From Flavobacterium sp. KJJ (GTDB lineage Bacteria > Bacteroidota > Bacteroidia > Flavobacteriales > Flavobacteriaceae), in assembly GCF_000708595.2 (NCBI RefSeq), contig NZ_JARP01000004.1, forward strand, positions 1 to 64,000: DNA of 64,000 nt, read 5' to 3'. Below are positions 1 to 9,800 of the stretch, one piece after another. Made by a program: the position numbers and the translations under genes. Below the pieces are notes generated by a model, which did no database searches, was not told the DNA's origin, and saw only the letters and a program-made list of their open reading frames with translations. Numbering within the stretch: the first letter of the stretch is position 1; the number at the start of each line of letters is the position of its first letter.

Positions 1-60
1 CCCCTTTTTCTTCTCCTTGTCTGCCAGTCTGTCAATGAACTTTCCGTGTTTTGCGGGGTG
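1..60 (-). other. rRNA operon leader-like segment
   Basis: On the minus strand, just downstream of the proximal promoter, the leader reads GTTCATTGACAGACTGGCAG followed by a purine-rich stretch. The GTTC-TTGACA block resembles leaders before 16S genes in Bacteroidota as I remember them. A second, diverged copy of the same leader (TTCACTGAAATACTGGCAG type) lies at about 125-180, downstream of the distal promoter. The 16S gene itself would lie left of the window, so this identification is an inference. Confidence 0.5.
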
Positions 61-91
61 CAAATGTAACATCTGTTTTCAAATCTCGCAA
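61..91 (-). promoter_or_regulatory. Proximal promoter (probable rRNA P2)
   Basis: Minus-strand TACATTTG (plus 61-68) matches the Bacteroidota -7 consensus TAnnTTTG. A TTG -33 element (plus 89-91) lies 20 bases upstream. The start site is followed by GCACCCCGC, which the distal promoter shares almost exactly. Transcription runs out of the window to the left. Confidence 0.65.
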
Positions 92-182
92 GCTTTTTTA
101 AATCTTTTTTGAAAAATATTTTTTTCGTTTGATTCTCTTTGCCTGCCAGTATTTCAGTGAACATCTGTCGCTGTTGCGGGTG

Positions 183-212
183 CAAAAGTAACACCTTTAT
201 TTACATCTGCAA
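183..212 (-). promoter_or_regulatory. Distal promoter (probable rRNA P1)
   Basis: Minus-strand TACTTTTG (plus 183-190) is a perfect -7 element, with TTG (plus 210-212) 19 bases upstream. It is a diverged duplicate of the promoter at 61-91, about 122 bases away. Tandem promoters with a shared GCACCC initiation region fit an rRNA operon. Confidence 0.65.
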
Positions 213-407
213 GACTTTTTATTATATATTTTCCATATATTTTATAACCCGCTGGTATGAAGTTTTTTACAATACAAAGTTTTTTGTCTGTCTTTGCACT
301 GTGACTGCTATAGGGTTATTTTACGGAAAATGGGTTAAGGATTTTCCTCTCCTTATCTATTTTACAGTATTTAATATATTTTAATTTATCTATATATATG
401 TATAAAA

Positions 408-437
408 ATAAACCCGACAAGTTTTAAAACTGTCGGG
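408..437 (-). terminator. Terminator of the DUF4294 gene
   Basis: Inverted repeat CCCGACA (413-419) and TGTCGGG (431-437). On the minus strand the stem is followed by TTTATTTTT. It lies 20 bases after the stop of the leftward gene ending at 459. Confidence 0.75.
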
Positions 438-458
438 GTGTTATACCTAATCATAGTA

Positions 459-1139
459 CTATTTATCTTGAGGAGCTTTAGCTTTTGATTCCCAGTGACT
501 CATTAGATTATCGTAGTTTACGGGATTTGCGGGTTTCTGATTTACTAAGCGACCAGATTCAAATGCACGCAGAAGAATCATCTCTATTAAATAATCTTCA
601 TTAACTTCAAATGGCTTGTATTCGGTTTTCAGACTTATATCGAACAAATTGGCTGTTGTATTTGATACAAAAGCTTTGAAACCGCTTTTTAAAGTTCGTA
701 TTAATTCATAAGTTGTTATTCCGGTTTGCCTATGAATAAGTTTTACCAGGATCTGACCTTGTTTGCGCGAAAGTTTTTTAAGTCTATCTTCGAATTCATT
801 ATTAAGGTAATCTTCTACAATCTTGAAATATTTTTTCTTTTCTCGATTGGTTTTTAAACGGGCCATTCCTTGATTTAATGCCGTTAATCGATCTGCGGCT
901 AATCTAGCGTATGGATATACTTTGTAAACTCGGTTTTGAAGAATCAAAAATTGCTTTTGTGCCTCCGGATCTAGCTTTTCTTTAGAAATAATAATCTCCG
1001 GCAATTCAATTGTATCGTTTAAGATAGAATCTTGTTCCGTTAATATATAGCCCATTTGCTGATTCTCTTTTGGAGTAACTTGGGCTTGACTTGTAAACGA
1101 AATCAATATAAAGAATAAAATGCAGTTGGTAAATCTCAT
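459..1139 (-). CDS. DUF4294 family secreted protein
   Basis: The product is 226 residues. The first 20 residues are a signal peptide (basic MRF, then a hydrophobic stretch ending SQAQ), so it is exported. The rest is mixed alpha/beta with a basic segment (KTNREKKKYF) and matches the Bacteroidota DUF4294 family by overall look. No catalytic motif is evident and the function is unknown. The ATG at 1139 was chosen because it begins the signal peptide. The frame could be extended to a TTG at 1208, but that lies upstream of the promoter TAAATTTG at 1190-1197. The gene is divergent from the M42 peptidase and stands alone. Confidence 0.8.
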   Translation of the reverse strand: MRFTNCILFFILISFTSQAQVTPKENQQMGYILTEQDSILNDTIELPEIIISKEKLDPEAQKQFLILQNRVYKVYPYARLAADRLTALNQGMARLKTNREKKKYFKIVEDYLNNEFEDRLKKLSRKQGQILVKLIHRQTGITTYELIRTLKSGFKAFVSNTTANLFDISLKTEYKPFEVNEDYLIEMILLRAFESGRLVNQKPANPVNYDNLMSHWESKAKAPQDK

Positions 1140-1189
1140 TGAATCATAATTTAAGTGTAAAATTATATATTTATATACAACTCTAATAC

Positions 1190-1197
1190 CAAATTTA
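1190..1197 (-). promoter_or_regulatory. -7 element for the DUF4294 gene
   Basis: Minus-strand TAAATTTG matches TAnnTTTG about 50 bases upstream of the ATG at 1139. No clear -33 TTG is seen at the right spacing. Confidence 0.5.
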
Positions 1198-1220
1198 TAA
1201 ATTAGCAAAAAAATATTTTT

Positions 1221-2309
1221 ATGAGCACAGAATCTATCTTAAAAGATACCTCTATTACTTTCCTTGAAAGCTACCTAAATAACGCCTCGCCCACTGGCTA
1301 CGAAAGTGAAGGGCAAAAACTTTGGATGAATTATCTAACACCTTATGTAGATACTTTCATCACTGATACTTACGGAACAGCAGTTGGTGTCATAAATCCT
1401 GATGCACCTTTTAAAGTTGTGATTGAAGGTCATGCCGATGAAATTTCATGGTATGTAAATTATATAACAGACGATGGTTTATTATATGTTATACGTAATG
1501 GAGGATCTGATCATCAAATTGCGCCATCGAAGAGAGTCCATATTCATACTAAAAAAGGAATTGTAAAAGGTGTTTTTGGATGGCCAGCGATTCATACGCG
1601 TTTGCGCGATAAAGAAGAATCTCCAAAAATCAGTAATATTTTTATTGATTTGGGTTGCGAAACCAAGGAACAGGTTTTAGAAATGGGTGTTCATGTTGGC
1701 TGTGTAATTACGTATCCAGATGAATTTATGATTTTGAACGAAAATAAATTTGTTTGTCGTGCCATCGATAATAGAATGGGCGGATTTATGATTGCCGAAG
1801 TTGCTCGTTTATTAAAGGAGAACAACAAAACGCTTCCATTTGGATTATACATTGTAAACTCTGTACAGGAAGAAATTGGCCTACGAGGAGCTGAAATGAT
1901 TGCGCAAACTATTAAACCAAACATAGCTATTGTTACTGATGTTTGCCACGATACTAGTACTCCAATGATTGACAAAAAAGTTGAAGGCGATCTTAAAATG
2001 GGCAAAGGTCCTGTTATTGCATATGCACCGGCTGTTCAAAATAAACTGCGTGATTTAATTGTTGATACAGCAGAAGAAAAAAACATTCCGTTTCAGCGTC
2101 ATGCAACTTCACGCGCGACAGGAACAGATACTGATGCTTTCGCATACAGCAACGGAGGTGTAGCATCGGCTTTAATTTCATTGCCTCTGCGTTATATGCA
2201 TACAACTGTAGAAATGGTTCATCGAGAAGATGTAGAAAATGTGATTCAACTAATTTATGAGTCGTTACTGAAAATTGAAAACAATGAAACTTTTTCTTAC
2301 TTCAAATAA
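1221..2309 (+). CDS. M42 family metallopeptidase
   Basis: The product is 362 residues, the usual length for M42 (FrvX/glutamyl aminopeptidase type) cytosolic di-metal aminopeptidases that trim peptides from the N-terminus. The expected ligands are visible: H71 and D73 in GHADE, bridging D183 in AIDNRMGG, the catalytic and ligand glutamates in QEEIG (217-218), D240 in VTDVCHD, and a late histidine in RYMHTTVE. There is no signal peptide. The gene stands alone between the divergent DUF4294 gene and the regulator pair downstream. Substrate preference cannot be read from the sequence. Confidence 0.9.
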   Translation: MSTESILKDTSITFLESYLNNASPTGYESEGQKLWMNYLTPYVDTFITDTYGTAVGVINPDAPFKVVIEGHADEISWYVNYITDDGLLYVIRNGGSDHQIAPSKRVHIHTKKGIVKGVFGWPAIHTRLRDKEESPKISNIFIDLGCETKEQVLEMGVHVGCVITYPDEFMILNENKFVCRAIDNRMGGFMIAEVARLLKENNKTLPFGLYIVNSVQEEIGLRGAEMIAQTIKPNIAIVTDVCHDTSTPMIDKKVEGDLKMGKGPVIAYAPAVQNKLRDLIVDTAEEKNIPFQRHATSRATGTDTDAFAYSNGGVASALISLPLRYMHTTVEMVHREDVENVIQLIYESLLKIENNETFSYFK

Positions 2310-2322
2310 GAATAATTAATAT

Positions 2323-2361
2323 GTTAATTCGGGTACCTATATATATAGTAACCGAATTAAC
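2323..2361 (+). terminator. Hairpin after the M42 peptidase gene
   Basis: Perfect 10-bp inverted repeat GTTAATTCGG (2323-2332) and CCGAATTAAC (2352-2361) around an AT-rich loop. There is no strong T tract, so it may be a weak terminator. It lies only 15 bases before the response regulator and could instead be an operator. Confidence 0.4.
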
Positions 2362-2375
2362 TAATAAAAAATAGG

Positions 2376-3056
2376 ATGAAAATTTTATTACTCGAAGACG
2401 ATTTTACTTTATCTAAAGAAATCTCAGCATTCTTTACTTCAAAAGAATTTGAGTGTGTTCCTTATTATGACGGTTCTTTATTGCTAAAGAAATATTTTCC
2501 TTATGAATATGATTTAATAATCCTCGATATTAATGTTCCTGGGAAAAATGGAATCGAAGTCTGCAAAGGAATTAGGGAAGTCGATAAAAAAACTCCCATC
2601 ATAATGTTAACTGCTTTTAGTGAAATTGAAGATAAATTAGCTTCGTTTGATAATGGAGCCGATGATTATTTAGTTAAACCTTTTCATTTTGAAGAATTAT
2701 ATGCGAGAAGCTCCTCCTTATTGAGGAGAAAAGAAATTCCGCAACAAACTGAAAAGAAAATTTTGATTCAGGATTTAGAAATTCTAGAAGAAGAAATGAA
2801 AGTATACCGCTCTGGAGAAGAAATTAAATTGACTCCAAAAGAGTTTAAATTGATTATGATTTTGGCTCATGCAAAAGGTAAAGTTTTATCGAAACAATTT
2901 ATTGCTGAAAAACTTTGGGATTATCATATTGAAACCAATCAGAATACCATTGAAGTGTACATTAATTTTTTGAGAAAAAAAATCGATAAAGATCACGAAA
3001 CAAAATTAATTCGCACCAAAATTGGTTACGGATATTATTTAAGCGATCAAGAATGA
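2376..3056 (+). CDS. OmpR-family response regulator, probable efflux regulator
   Basis: The product is 226 residues: an N-terminal receiver (1-120) and a C-terminal winged-helix DNA-binding domain (about 127-225). The acidic pocket is visible at LEDDF. The phosphoacceptor is D51 in ILDINVPG, and the conserved Thr/Ala and Lys occur in MLTAF and LVKPF. The C-terminal KLTPKEFKLI and RTKIGYGYYL are typical OmpR/PhoB signatures. The gene overlaps the histidine kinase by 4 bases and stands before a heavy-metal RND operon, like CusR/CzcR pairs. Its likely target is the TTAAG repeat array at 4461-4503. Confidence 0.93.
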   Translation: MKILLLEDDFTLSKEISAFFTSKEFECVPYYDGSLLLKKYFPYEYDLIILDINVPGKNGIEVCKGIREVDKKTPIIMLTAFSEIEDKLASFDNGADDYLVKPFHFEELYARSSSLLRRKEIPQQTEKKILIQDLEILEEEMKVYRSGEEIKLTPKEFKLIMILAHAKGKVLSKQFIAEKLWDYHIETNQNTIEVYINFLRKKIDKDHETKLIRTKIGYGYYLSDQE

Positions 3057-4414
3057 CATTAAAAAACAGAATATCACTTTTAGTTAGTTTATTATTTACA
3101 ATCCTATTTGGGTTGGCTTCTACCGTGATATTTGTTTTGTATTCTAATTTTAGAAAAGAAGAATTCAGAGATCGACTAGAAATTAAAGCCCTTTCGAATA
3201 TCAAACTTTTAGTAAATGTAAAAGAAGTCGACGATCAGCTTTTGAAAATGATTGATCAAAATTCAATCAATAAATTGTATGATGAAAAAACATTAGTTTT
3301 TGATTCTCATTATAAATTGATCTACAGCAGTATTGATGATGCAAAAATTAATTGGTCTGTTGAGGATTTAAAATACCTTAAAAAACACAAAACCTTTTTT
3401 AAACAACAAGGAAACTACGAAGTTTATGGTGTTTTTTACGACACAAAGGATCGAGATTTTTATGCCTTAATATCAGCGACTGATGATTATGGCAAACGAA
3501 AATTACTTTTCTTAAGATATACCTTAGTTGTATCTTACATATTTTTTACATGCATTTGCTGGATCTTGACATCTTTTATGGTTAAAAAAGTCATGAGTCC
3601 TTTGAGTATTTTTCATCAAAAAATAAAAAACATAAACGAGAATAATCTAGACACTCGTATTGAATCGAAAAGCAATAAAAATGAAATTGATTTGATTGCC
3701 AATGAATTTAATTTCATGATGGATCGAATTGAAATCTCTTATCAAAAACAAAAAGAATTTACCGCGCACGCTTCTCATGAGCTGCGTACTCCACTATCAC
3801 GCATTACATCACAAATTGAGAATACTATTTCAGATTCTGAAACATCAGTTAAGGGCAAAACTTTTTTAAAAACCATTTTGTCTGATGTGAATCAATTGAC
3901 TGAATTAATTAATTCATTATTAATTCTTTCTAAAATTGATAATAAGAACCATCAAAGCAGTGAAGTGCATCGAATGGATGAAATTCTGTTTTCGGCAATT
4001 GAAAATTTAAATAAAAGTTTTCCAGATTTTGTAATTCTTTTTGAGATGGAAGAAAATGATAATTTAGATACAGCCTTAGAAGTTAAAGGAAATAAAAACT
4101 TATTAGAAATTGCCTTGAGTAATGTTTTAAAAAATGCCTGTGTTTACTCTGATAACAAGCAAGCTAAAGTAAAAATTTCTACTTCAGAATACGGTCATCT
4201 TATTATTTCTGTTTCAAATACAGGGAGAACTTTAAATGAGAATGAACAAAAAAATCTTTTTCAGCCTTTTATGCGTGGCGAAAATTCTAAAGGAACTACT
4301 GGTTTTGGTTTAGGATTACGTATTGTACAACGTATACTTACTCTTCATAAGGCAACAATCACCTACACTATTCCTCAAGAAAAAATAAACTTATTCCGAC
4401 TAATTTTTTATTAA
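3053..4414 (+). CDS. Membrane sensor histidine kinase
   Basis: The product is 453 residues: TM1 at about 8-30, a periplasmic sensor region (31-156) and TM2 at about 157-177. A HAMP linker, a HisKA domain with phospho-histidine H242 in HASHELRTPL, and a HATPase follow. The HATPase has an N box (LSNVLKNAC) and G2 box (GFGLGLRI). The G1 box is NTG rather than the common DNG, a variant seen in other kinases. It overlaps the response regulator by ATGA, so the two are translationally coupled. A role sensing periplasmic metal is inferred from the CzcCBA-type genes directly downstream. The periplasmic domain shows no obvious His or Cys metal cluster. Confidence 0.92.
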   Translation: MTLKNRISLLVSLLFTILFGLASTVIFVLYSNFRKEEFRDRLEIKALSNIKLLVNVKEVDDQLLKMIDQNSINKLYDEKTLVFDSHYKLIYSSIDDAKINWSVEDLKYLKKHKTFFKQQGNYEVYGVFYDTKDRDFYALISATDDYGKRKLLFLRYTLVVSYIFFTCICWILTSFMVKKVMSPLSIFHQKIKNINENNLDTRIESKSNKNEIDLIANEFNFMMDRIEISYQKQKEFTAHASHELRTPLSRITSQIENTISDSETSVKGKTFLKTILSDVNQLTELINSLLILSKIDNKNHQSSEVHRMDEILFSAIENLNKSFPDFVILFEMEENDNLDTALEVKGNKNLLEIALSNVLKNACVYSDNKQAKVKISTSEYGHLIISVSNTGRTLNENEQKNLFQPFMRGENSKGTTGFGLGLRIVQRILTLHKATITYTIPQEKINLFRLIFY

Positions 4415-4460
4415 AAAGTTTAATAACTTTATTATCAATAATTTACTTTTTGCTTTAATA

Positions 4461-4503
4461 CTTTTTTAAGCTCTTTTTAAGGAGTTTATTAAGGTGTCTT
4501 AAA
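4461..4503 (+). promoter_or_regulatory. Candidate response-regulator operator (TTAAG direct repeats)
   Basis: TTAAG occurs at 4466, 4477 and 4489, with a related TTAAAG at 4499. The steps are 11, 12 and 10 bases, about one helical turn each. OmpR/PhoB-family regulators bind such head-to-tail repeats. A near-consensus -7 element (CATATTTG, about 4516-4523) follows and the TolC-type gene starts at 4544. The regulator gene is 1.4 kb upstream. The assignment is inferred from spacing and position. Confidence 0.55.
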
Positions 4504-4543
4504 GTCTGTTGATAGCATATTTGTAACAAATAAAACTGATACA

Positions 4544-5791
4544 ATGAAAAAGTTATTTGCATTACTATTTTTGATTTCTCTTAATCAAATAGTTTTGGCT
4601 CAAAAAACAGTTACACTCGAAGACTGTGAAAGCCAATTTTTAAAAAACAATCTCTTTTTGTTAGCTTCACATTATAATGTTGATGCCGCAAAAGCACTAA
4701 CGATTCAAGCGCGTATTTGGGATAATCCCATGCTTACTGCTGAGTTAAATGCTTACAATCCTGAAAGAAATCAATATTTTGATATCGGGAAAGAAGGTCA
4801 GAAAGCGTTTGGTATCGAACAATTAATTTATTTAGGCGGAAAAAAACGCAATGAAGTAAAATTAGCTCAAACCAATGAACAATTAGCTGAACTTCAATTT
4901 AATGATTTGCTGAGGACTCTAAAACTCCAACTGCGCAAGAGTTTTTATACCGTATATTATAATACTAAAAACCTTGAAACTACAGATAAACAGCTTGCAC
5001 ATATTGAAGATTTGATTAATTCGTATTCTGTTCAGGTTCAAAAAGGAAATATTCCCTTAAAAGATGTTGTTCGTTTGCAATCTTTATATCTAAACTTCAA
5101 AAACGAACGAATGGAGGTTGTAAATAATAATATTGAAGAGCAAGCCAATTTGAAACTCTTATTGAATTCAACAGAAAATGTAGTTCCAGATGTTTCTAAA
5201 GACGAATTCAATAAATACCTTAAAACTATTGACTTTGATTTAAAATCTTTTGAAGATCAAGCCATCGCAAATCGTCCAGATTATTTGGCCAAACAAAAAG
5301 AAATTGACGCTAATGAATTGAATGTAAAATGGCAAAAATCACTTTCGATTCCAGATCTTACTTTAGGAGCAAACTATGATCAGCGAAGCGGTGCTTTTAA
5401 TAAAGAAGCTAATTTGACACTTGGAATTCCGTTGCCACTTTGGAACAAAAATAAAGGAAACATTAAATACGCTCAAACCATTTTAGATCAATCTAAAGTT
5501 GAAAAGCAAAACTTCCAGCTTCAATTGCAAACTGAAATTACATCGGCTTGGAATAAATGGGATGAATCGCGTAAAAATTATACAGTTATAAAACCAACTG
5601 TGAATTCTGATTTTGAAGCAGTTTATAACGGAATGTTGACCAACTTTCAAAAACGAAATGTGAGTTTATTAGAATTTACAGATTTTATGGAAAGTTACAA
5701 TCAAGCTACTATTCAAGTAAATGAATTGAAGAAAAAATTAGCGCTTTCTGGCGAAGAATTAAACAGCACAATCAACAAAGACTTATTTTAA
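4544..5791 (+). CDS. TolC-family outer membrane efflux protein (CusC/CzcC type)
   Basis: The product is 415 residues with a signal peptide ending VLAQ at about residue 20. Two long helical repeats follow, typical of the TolC/outer-membrane-factor family, including the PLWNKNKGNI motif found in CzcC-like proteins. It should form the trimeric outer-membrane channel of a tripartite efflux pump. It is the first gene of a three-gene operon, 12 bases before the adaptor. Expression is probably controlled through the repeats at 4461-4503. Confidence 0.92.
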   Translation: MKKLFALLFLISLNQIVLAQKTVTLEDCESQFLKNNLFLLASHYNVDAAKALTIQARIWDNPMLTAELNAYNPERNQYFDIGKEGQKAFGIEQLIYLGGKKRNEVKLAQTNEQLAELQFNDLLRTLKLQLRKSFYTVYYNTKNLETTDKQLAHIEDLINSYSVQVQKGNIPLKDVVRLQSLYLNFKNERMEVVNNNIEEQANLKLLLNSTENVVPDVSKDEFNKYLKTIDFDLKSFEDQAIANRPDYLAKQKEIDANELNVKWQKSLSIPDLTLGANYDQRSGAFNKEANLTLGIPLPLWNKNKGNIKYAQTILDQSKVEKQNFQLQLQTEITSAWNKWDESRKNYTVIKPTVNSDFEAVYNGMLTNFQKRNVSLLEFTDFMESYNQATIQVNELKKKLALSGEELNSTINKDLF

Positions 5792-5803
5792 AACTAAATA
5801 AAG

Positions 5804-6889
5804 ATGAAACATAAACTAATCATAGCAATTGCAATCTTGAGTCTATCGATTACAAGCTGCAAAAAAGAAGTAGAAAATCCTGAAACTAATACTTCTTTCG
5901 CACTAAGTGACTCAATGCTAAAAACTACAACAACAGCTGAAGCACAAACACAGCCCGTAAAAAACGAATTGAGTTTTTATGGAAAAATTACAGCTGATAA
6001 TAATAAAATGATTGATGTTTATCCGCTTGTTGGCGGAAACGTGATTAAAGTAAATGTAGAACTTGGAGATTATGTACGCAAAGGACAAGTTCTTGCCACT
6101 ATAAAAAGTACTGACATAGCTGATTTTGAAAAACAATCTCTTGACGCAAAAAGTGATTTATTAGTTGCAAAAAACAATTTAAAAGTTGCACAGGAATTAT
6201 TCGACGGAAAATTAAATTCTGAAAGCGATGTTATTCAGGCAAAATCTGAAGTAAATAAAGCACAATCTCAATTAGGTAAAATTCAGGAAACCTATAAAAT
6301 ATACAATATTAAAGCAGGATCCATCTATGAAGTAACTGCTCCTATCAGTGGTTTTATCATTCAAAAAAGTATCAATCAAGATATGCTTTTAAGAAGCGAT
6401 CGATCTGAAAACATTTTTGATATTGCTGAAATTAGCGAGGTTTGGGCAATGGCAAATATCAATGAAGTGGATATTAATAAAGTAAAACTGGGAATTGATG
6501 CTGATGTTACAACTTTAAGTTATCCTGACAAAGTTTTTAAAGGTAAAGTTGATAAAATTTTCAACGTTATTGATCCTGAAACCAAAGCCATGCAAGCACG
6601 CATCAAATTGCAAAATCCTGGTTATTTGCTAAAACCTGATATGAATGCTAATATTAAATTGTCTTTTAAAGAAGATAAATCGATGATTGCTATTCCGAGT
6701 GATGCAATAGTTTTTGATAAAAGCAAAAACTTTGTGATGGTATTTAAAGATCGCCACAATATTGAAACAAGACAAGTTGAAGTTTACAGCGTTGTTGGAA
6801 AAACAACATACATATCAAGTGGCTTAAAGGAAAATGAAAAAGTCATTACCAACAACCAGTTATTTATTTATCGCGCTCTAAACGATTAA
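5804..6889 (+). CDS. RND efflux periplasmic adaptor (CusB/CzcB type)
   Basis: The product is 361 residues. The signal peptide ends in a lipobox (SITSC, C19), so this is a lipoprotein anchored in the inner membrane. Domain order is membrane-fusion protein: a lipoyl/biotinyl-like half motif (GDYVRKGQVLATI, about 90-100), a helical hairpin (about 105-165), the second lipoyl half (YEVTAPISGFI) and beta-barrel domains. It bridges the CzcA-type pump and the TolC-type channel. The start of the pump gene is 3 bases after its stop. No His-rich N-terminal metal-binding extension is present, unlike classic CzcB. Confidence 0.92.
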   Translation: MKHKLIIAIAILSLSITSCKKEVENPETNTSFALSDSMLKTTTTAEAQTQPVKNELSFYGKITADNNKMIDVYPLVGGNVIKVNVELGDYVRKGQVLATIKSTDIADFEKQSLDAKSDLLVAKNNLKVAQELFDGKLNSESDVIQAKSEVNKAQSQLGKIQETYKIYNIKAGSIYEVTAPISGFIIQKSINQDMLLRSDRSENIFDIAEISEVWAMANINEVDINKVKLGIDADVTTLSYPDKVFKGKVDKIFNVIDPETKAMQARIKLQNPGYLLKPDMNANIKLSFKEDKSMIAIPSDAIVFDKSKNFVMVFKDRHNIETRQVEVYSVVGKTTYISSGLKENEKVITNNQLFIYRALND

Positions 6890-6892
6890 GAC

Positions 6893-9800
6893 ATGAACAA
6901 ATTCATACGAAATATTATTGCTTTTTCGCTTAAGAATAAAGCATTTACCTTTTTTTGGGTAGGACTTTTGGCCGTTGCAGGATTCATTTCCTTTAAAAAT
7001 ATGCCAATTGACGCTTTTCCAGATGTAACAAATACACAAATTATTATTATTACACAATGGAACGGGAAAAGTGCCGAGGAAGTGGAACGTTTTGTGACGT
7101 CGCCTATCGAAATTTCAATGAACTCGGTACAAAAAAAGACCAGCGTTCGCAGTATTACGATGTTTGGTTTATCCGTAATTAAAATCATATTTGATGATGG
7201 TGTAGATGATACTTTTGCACGTCAGCAAGTCAATAATTTATTAAAAAATGTTTCGCTTCCAGAAGATGTCGAACCAGATGTTCAGCCTCCATATGGACCA
7301 ACTGGGGAAATTTTTAGATATTTAGTAAAAAGTGACAGCAGAGACAGCAGAGAATTATTGACTTATCAAAACTGGGTTATAGACAAACAGCTTCGTTCTG
7401 TTCCCGGTGTTGCCGATTTGAATGTTTTTGGAGGTCAGACTAAAACCTATGAAGTTGGGGTTGATCCTATAAAATTAGCAAAATACAACATTACGCCTTT
7501 GCAAGTTTATAATGCTGTAAATGCTGGAAACTTAAATGTTGGCGGTGATATAATCGAAAAAAATGGGCAAGCTTTTGTCGTTCGTGGAGTCGGGCTTTTG
7601 AAATCTATTCCGGATATTGAAAATATTATTGTTGATGATGCTGGCGGAAATCCAATTTTGGTAAAAAATGTGGCTTCGGTTTATGAAAGTTCTATGCCTA
7701 GAGTGGGACAAACCGGAATTGGAAAAAATGATGATGCCGTTGAAGGAATTATTGTAATGCGAAAAGGCGAAAATGCTCAGGAAACTTTAGCCTTGATTAA
7801 AGCTAAAATAAAGGATTTAAATGATAATGTTCTTCCAAAAGACATAAAAATTGAAACTTTCTATGATCGTGATAATTTAATGAATTTCACGACAGAAACT
7901 GTAATGCACAATTTATTTGAGGGAATTATACTAGTAACTTGTGTTGTGTTTCTTTTCATGGCCGATTGGAGAACTACTTTTACCGTTTCTATTGTAATTC
8001 CGTTATCGTTATTGTTTGCCTTTTTGTGCCTAAAACTGATGGGAATGAGTGCAAACCTATTAAGTTTAGGTGCAGTCGATTTCGGAATTATTATTGATGG
8101 TGCGGTGGTAATGGTTGAAGGCTTATTTGTTGTATTAGACCACCGTGCACATCAATTGGGAATGACAGCATATAATAAAATTGCGAAAGGAAGCTTGATT
8201 AAAAAAACAGGAACTGAAATGGGTAAAGCCATATTCTTTTCTAAATTAATCATCATTACAGCTTTATTGCCCATATTCTCCTTCCAGAAAGTAGAAGGAA
8301 AAATGTTCTCTCCCCTAGCCTACACATTAGGTTTTGCTTTAATGGGAGCCTTACTTTTTACCTTGACATTGGTACCTGTTTTATCGCATATTTTATTAAA
8401 TAAAAATGTAAAAGAAAAACACAACCCATTTGTGAACTTTTGGGATAGAATTGTTGGAAAAGGTTTTGCATGGACATTTAAGCATAAAGTAAAAACCTTG
8501 ATCGTTTCAATAGCAATATTAGTTACTGTTTTCTTTTCGGCAACTTTTTTAGGAACTGAATTTTTGCCTCAATTAAATGAAGGCGCATTATGGGTTACTG
8601 CAGAATTGCCAATGAGTACTTCTCTTCCTGAAAGCGTACAGACTGCTGCAATGATCAGAAAGGATTTACAGAGCTTTCCAGAAGTTAAAAATGTGCTTTC
8701 GCAGACAGGCCGAAGCAATGACGGAACAGATCCGAATGGTTTTGGATTTATTCAGCTGCAAGTTGATTTAAAACCAAAATCAGAATGGAAACGAAACATC
8801 AATCTGGATGAACTGATTAATGAAATGGATCAAAAGCTGAAAGTTCATCAAGGAATAACTTATAATTACTCACAGCCTGTTATTGATAACGTAGCCGAAT
8901 CTGTTGCTGGATTTAAAGCATCCAATGCAGTAAAAATCTACGGGGATGATCTTGATAAACTTGATGAATTATCAAATGAGGTTTTAGCTAAAATTAGAAA
9001 TATACCAGGTATAAAAGATGTTGGAATTTTGAGAAACGTTGGGCAGCCAGAAATCAGTGTGATTTTGGATCGAGAAAAAATGGCGGCATACGGAGTAACA
9101 TTAAGCGATGCTCAAGCTGTTTTAGAACTGGCTTTTGGAGGGAAAACAGCAACTCAAAAATATGAAGACGAAAAGAAATTTGATGTCAGAGTTCGTTTTT
9201 CTAAAGAATACCGCAAAGATGAAGAAGATTTGGCCGAACTTAAAGTTCCTACTATAAGCGGTGTAAAAATTCCGCTAAAAGAAATCTGCGATATTAAAAC
9301 GGTTACAGGGCCGGCTTTCATCTACAGGGACAATACTAAACGTTTTATCGGCGTAAAATTCTCTGTTCGTGATCGAGATTTAGGAAGTACAATTGCTGAA
9401 GCACAATCAAAAGTCGCCGAGTTAAAAATGCCTGCAGGGTATACAACCGGCTGGACAGGTGAATTTGAAAATCAGGTTCGTGCCAGTGCGCGTTTGGCTC
9501 AAGTGGTACCGATCAGTTTAATTGGAATATTTGTCCTGTTGTTTATTTTGTTCGGAAATATAAAGGATTCATTATTAGTTTTAGCGAATGTTCCGTTTGC
9601 AATTATTGGAGGAATTATGGCTTTGCATATTACAGGTATGAATTTCGGAATTTCGGCTGGGGTTGGTTTTATTGCCTTACTTGGAATCTGTATTCAAAAT
9701 GGAGTAATTCTAATATCCGAATTTCACCATAATCTTAAGGCAAAGTTTACGCTCGAAGAATCTATTTTTATCGGAGTTAAAGCAAGAACTAGAGCTGTAG

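Noticed and set aside
139..384. Open plus-strand frame of 81 codons
   Set aside because: It overlaps the two minus-strand rRNA-type promoters and has a cysteine- and tyrosine-rich, unlikely composition.
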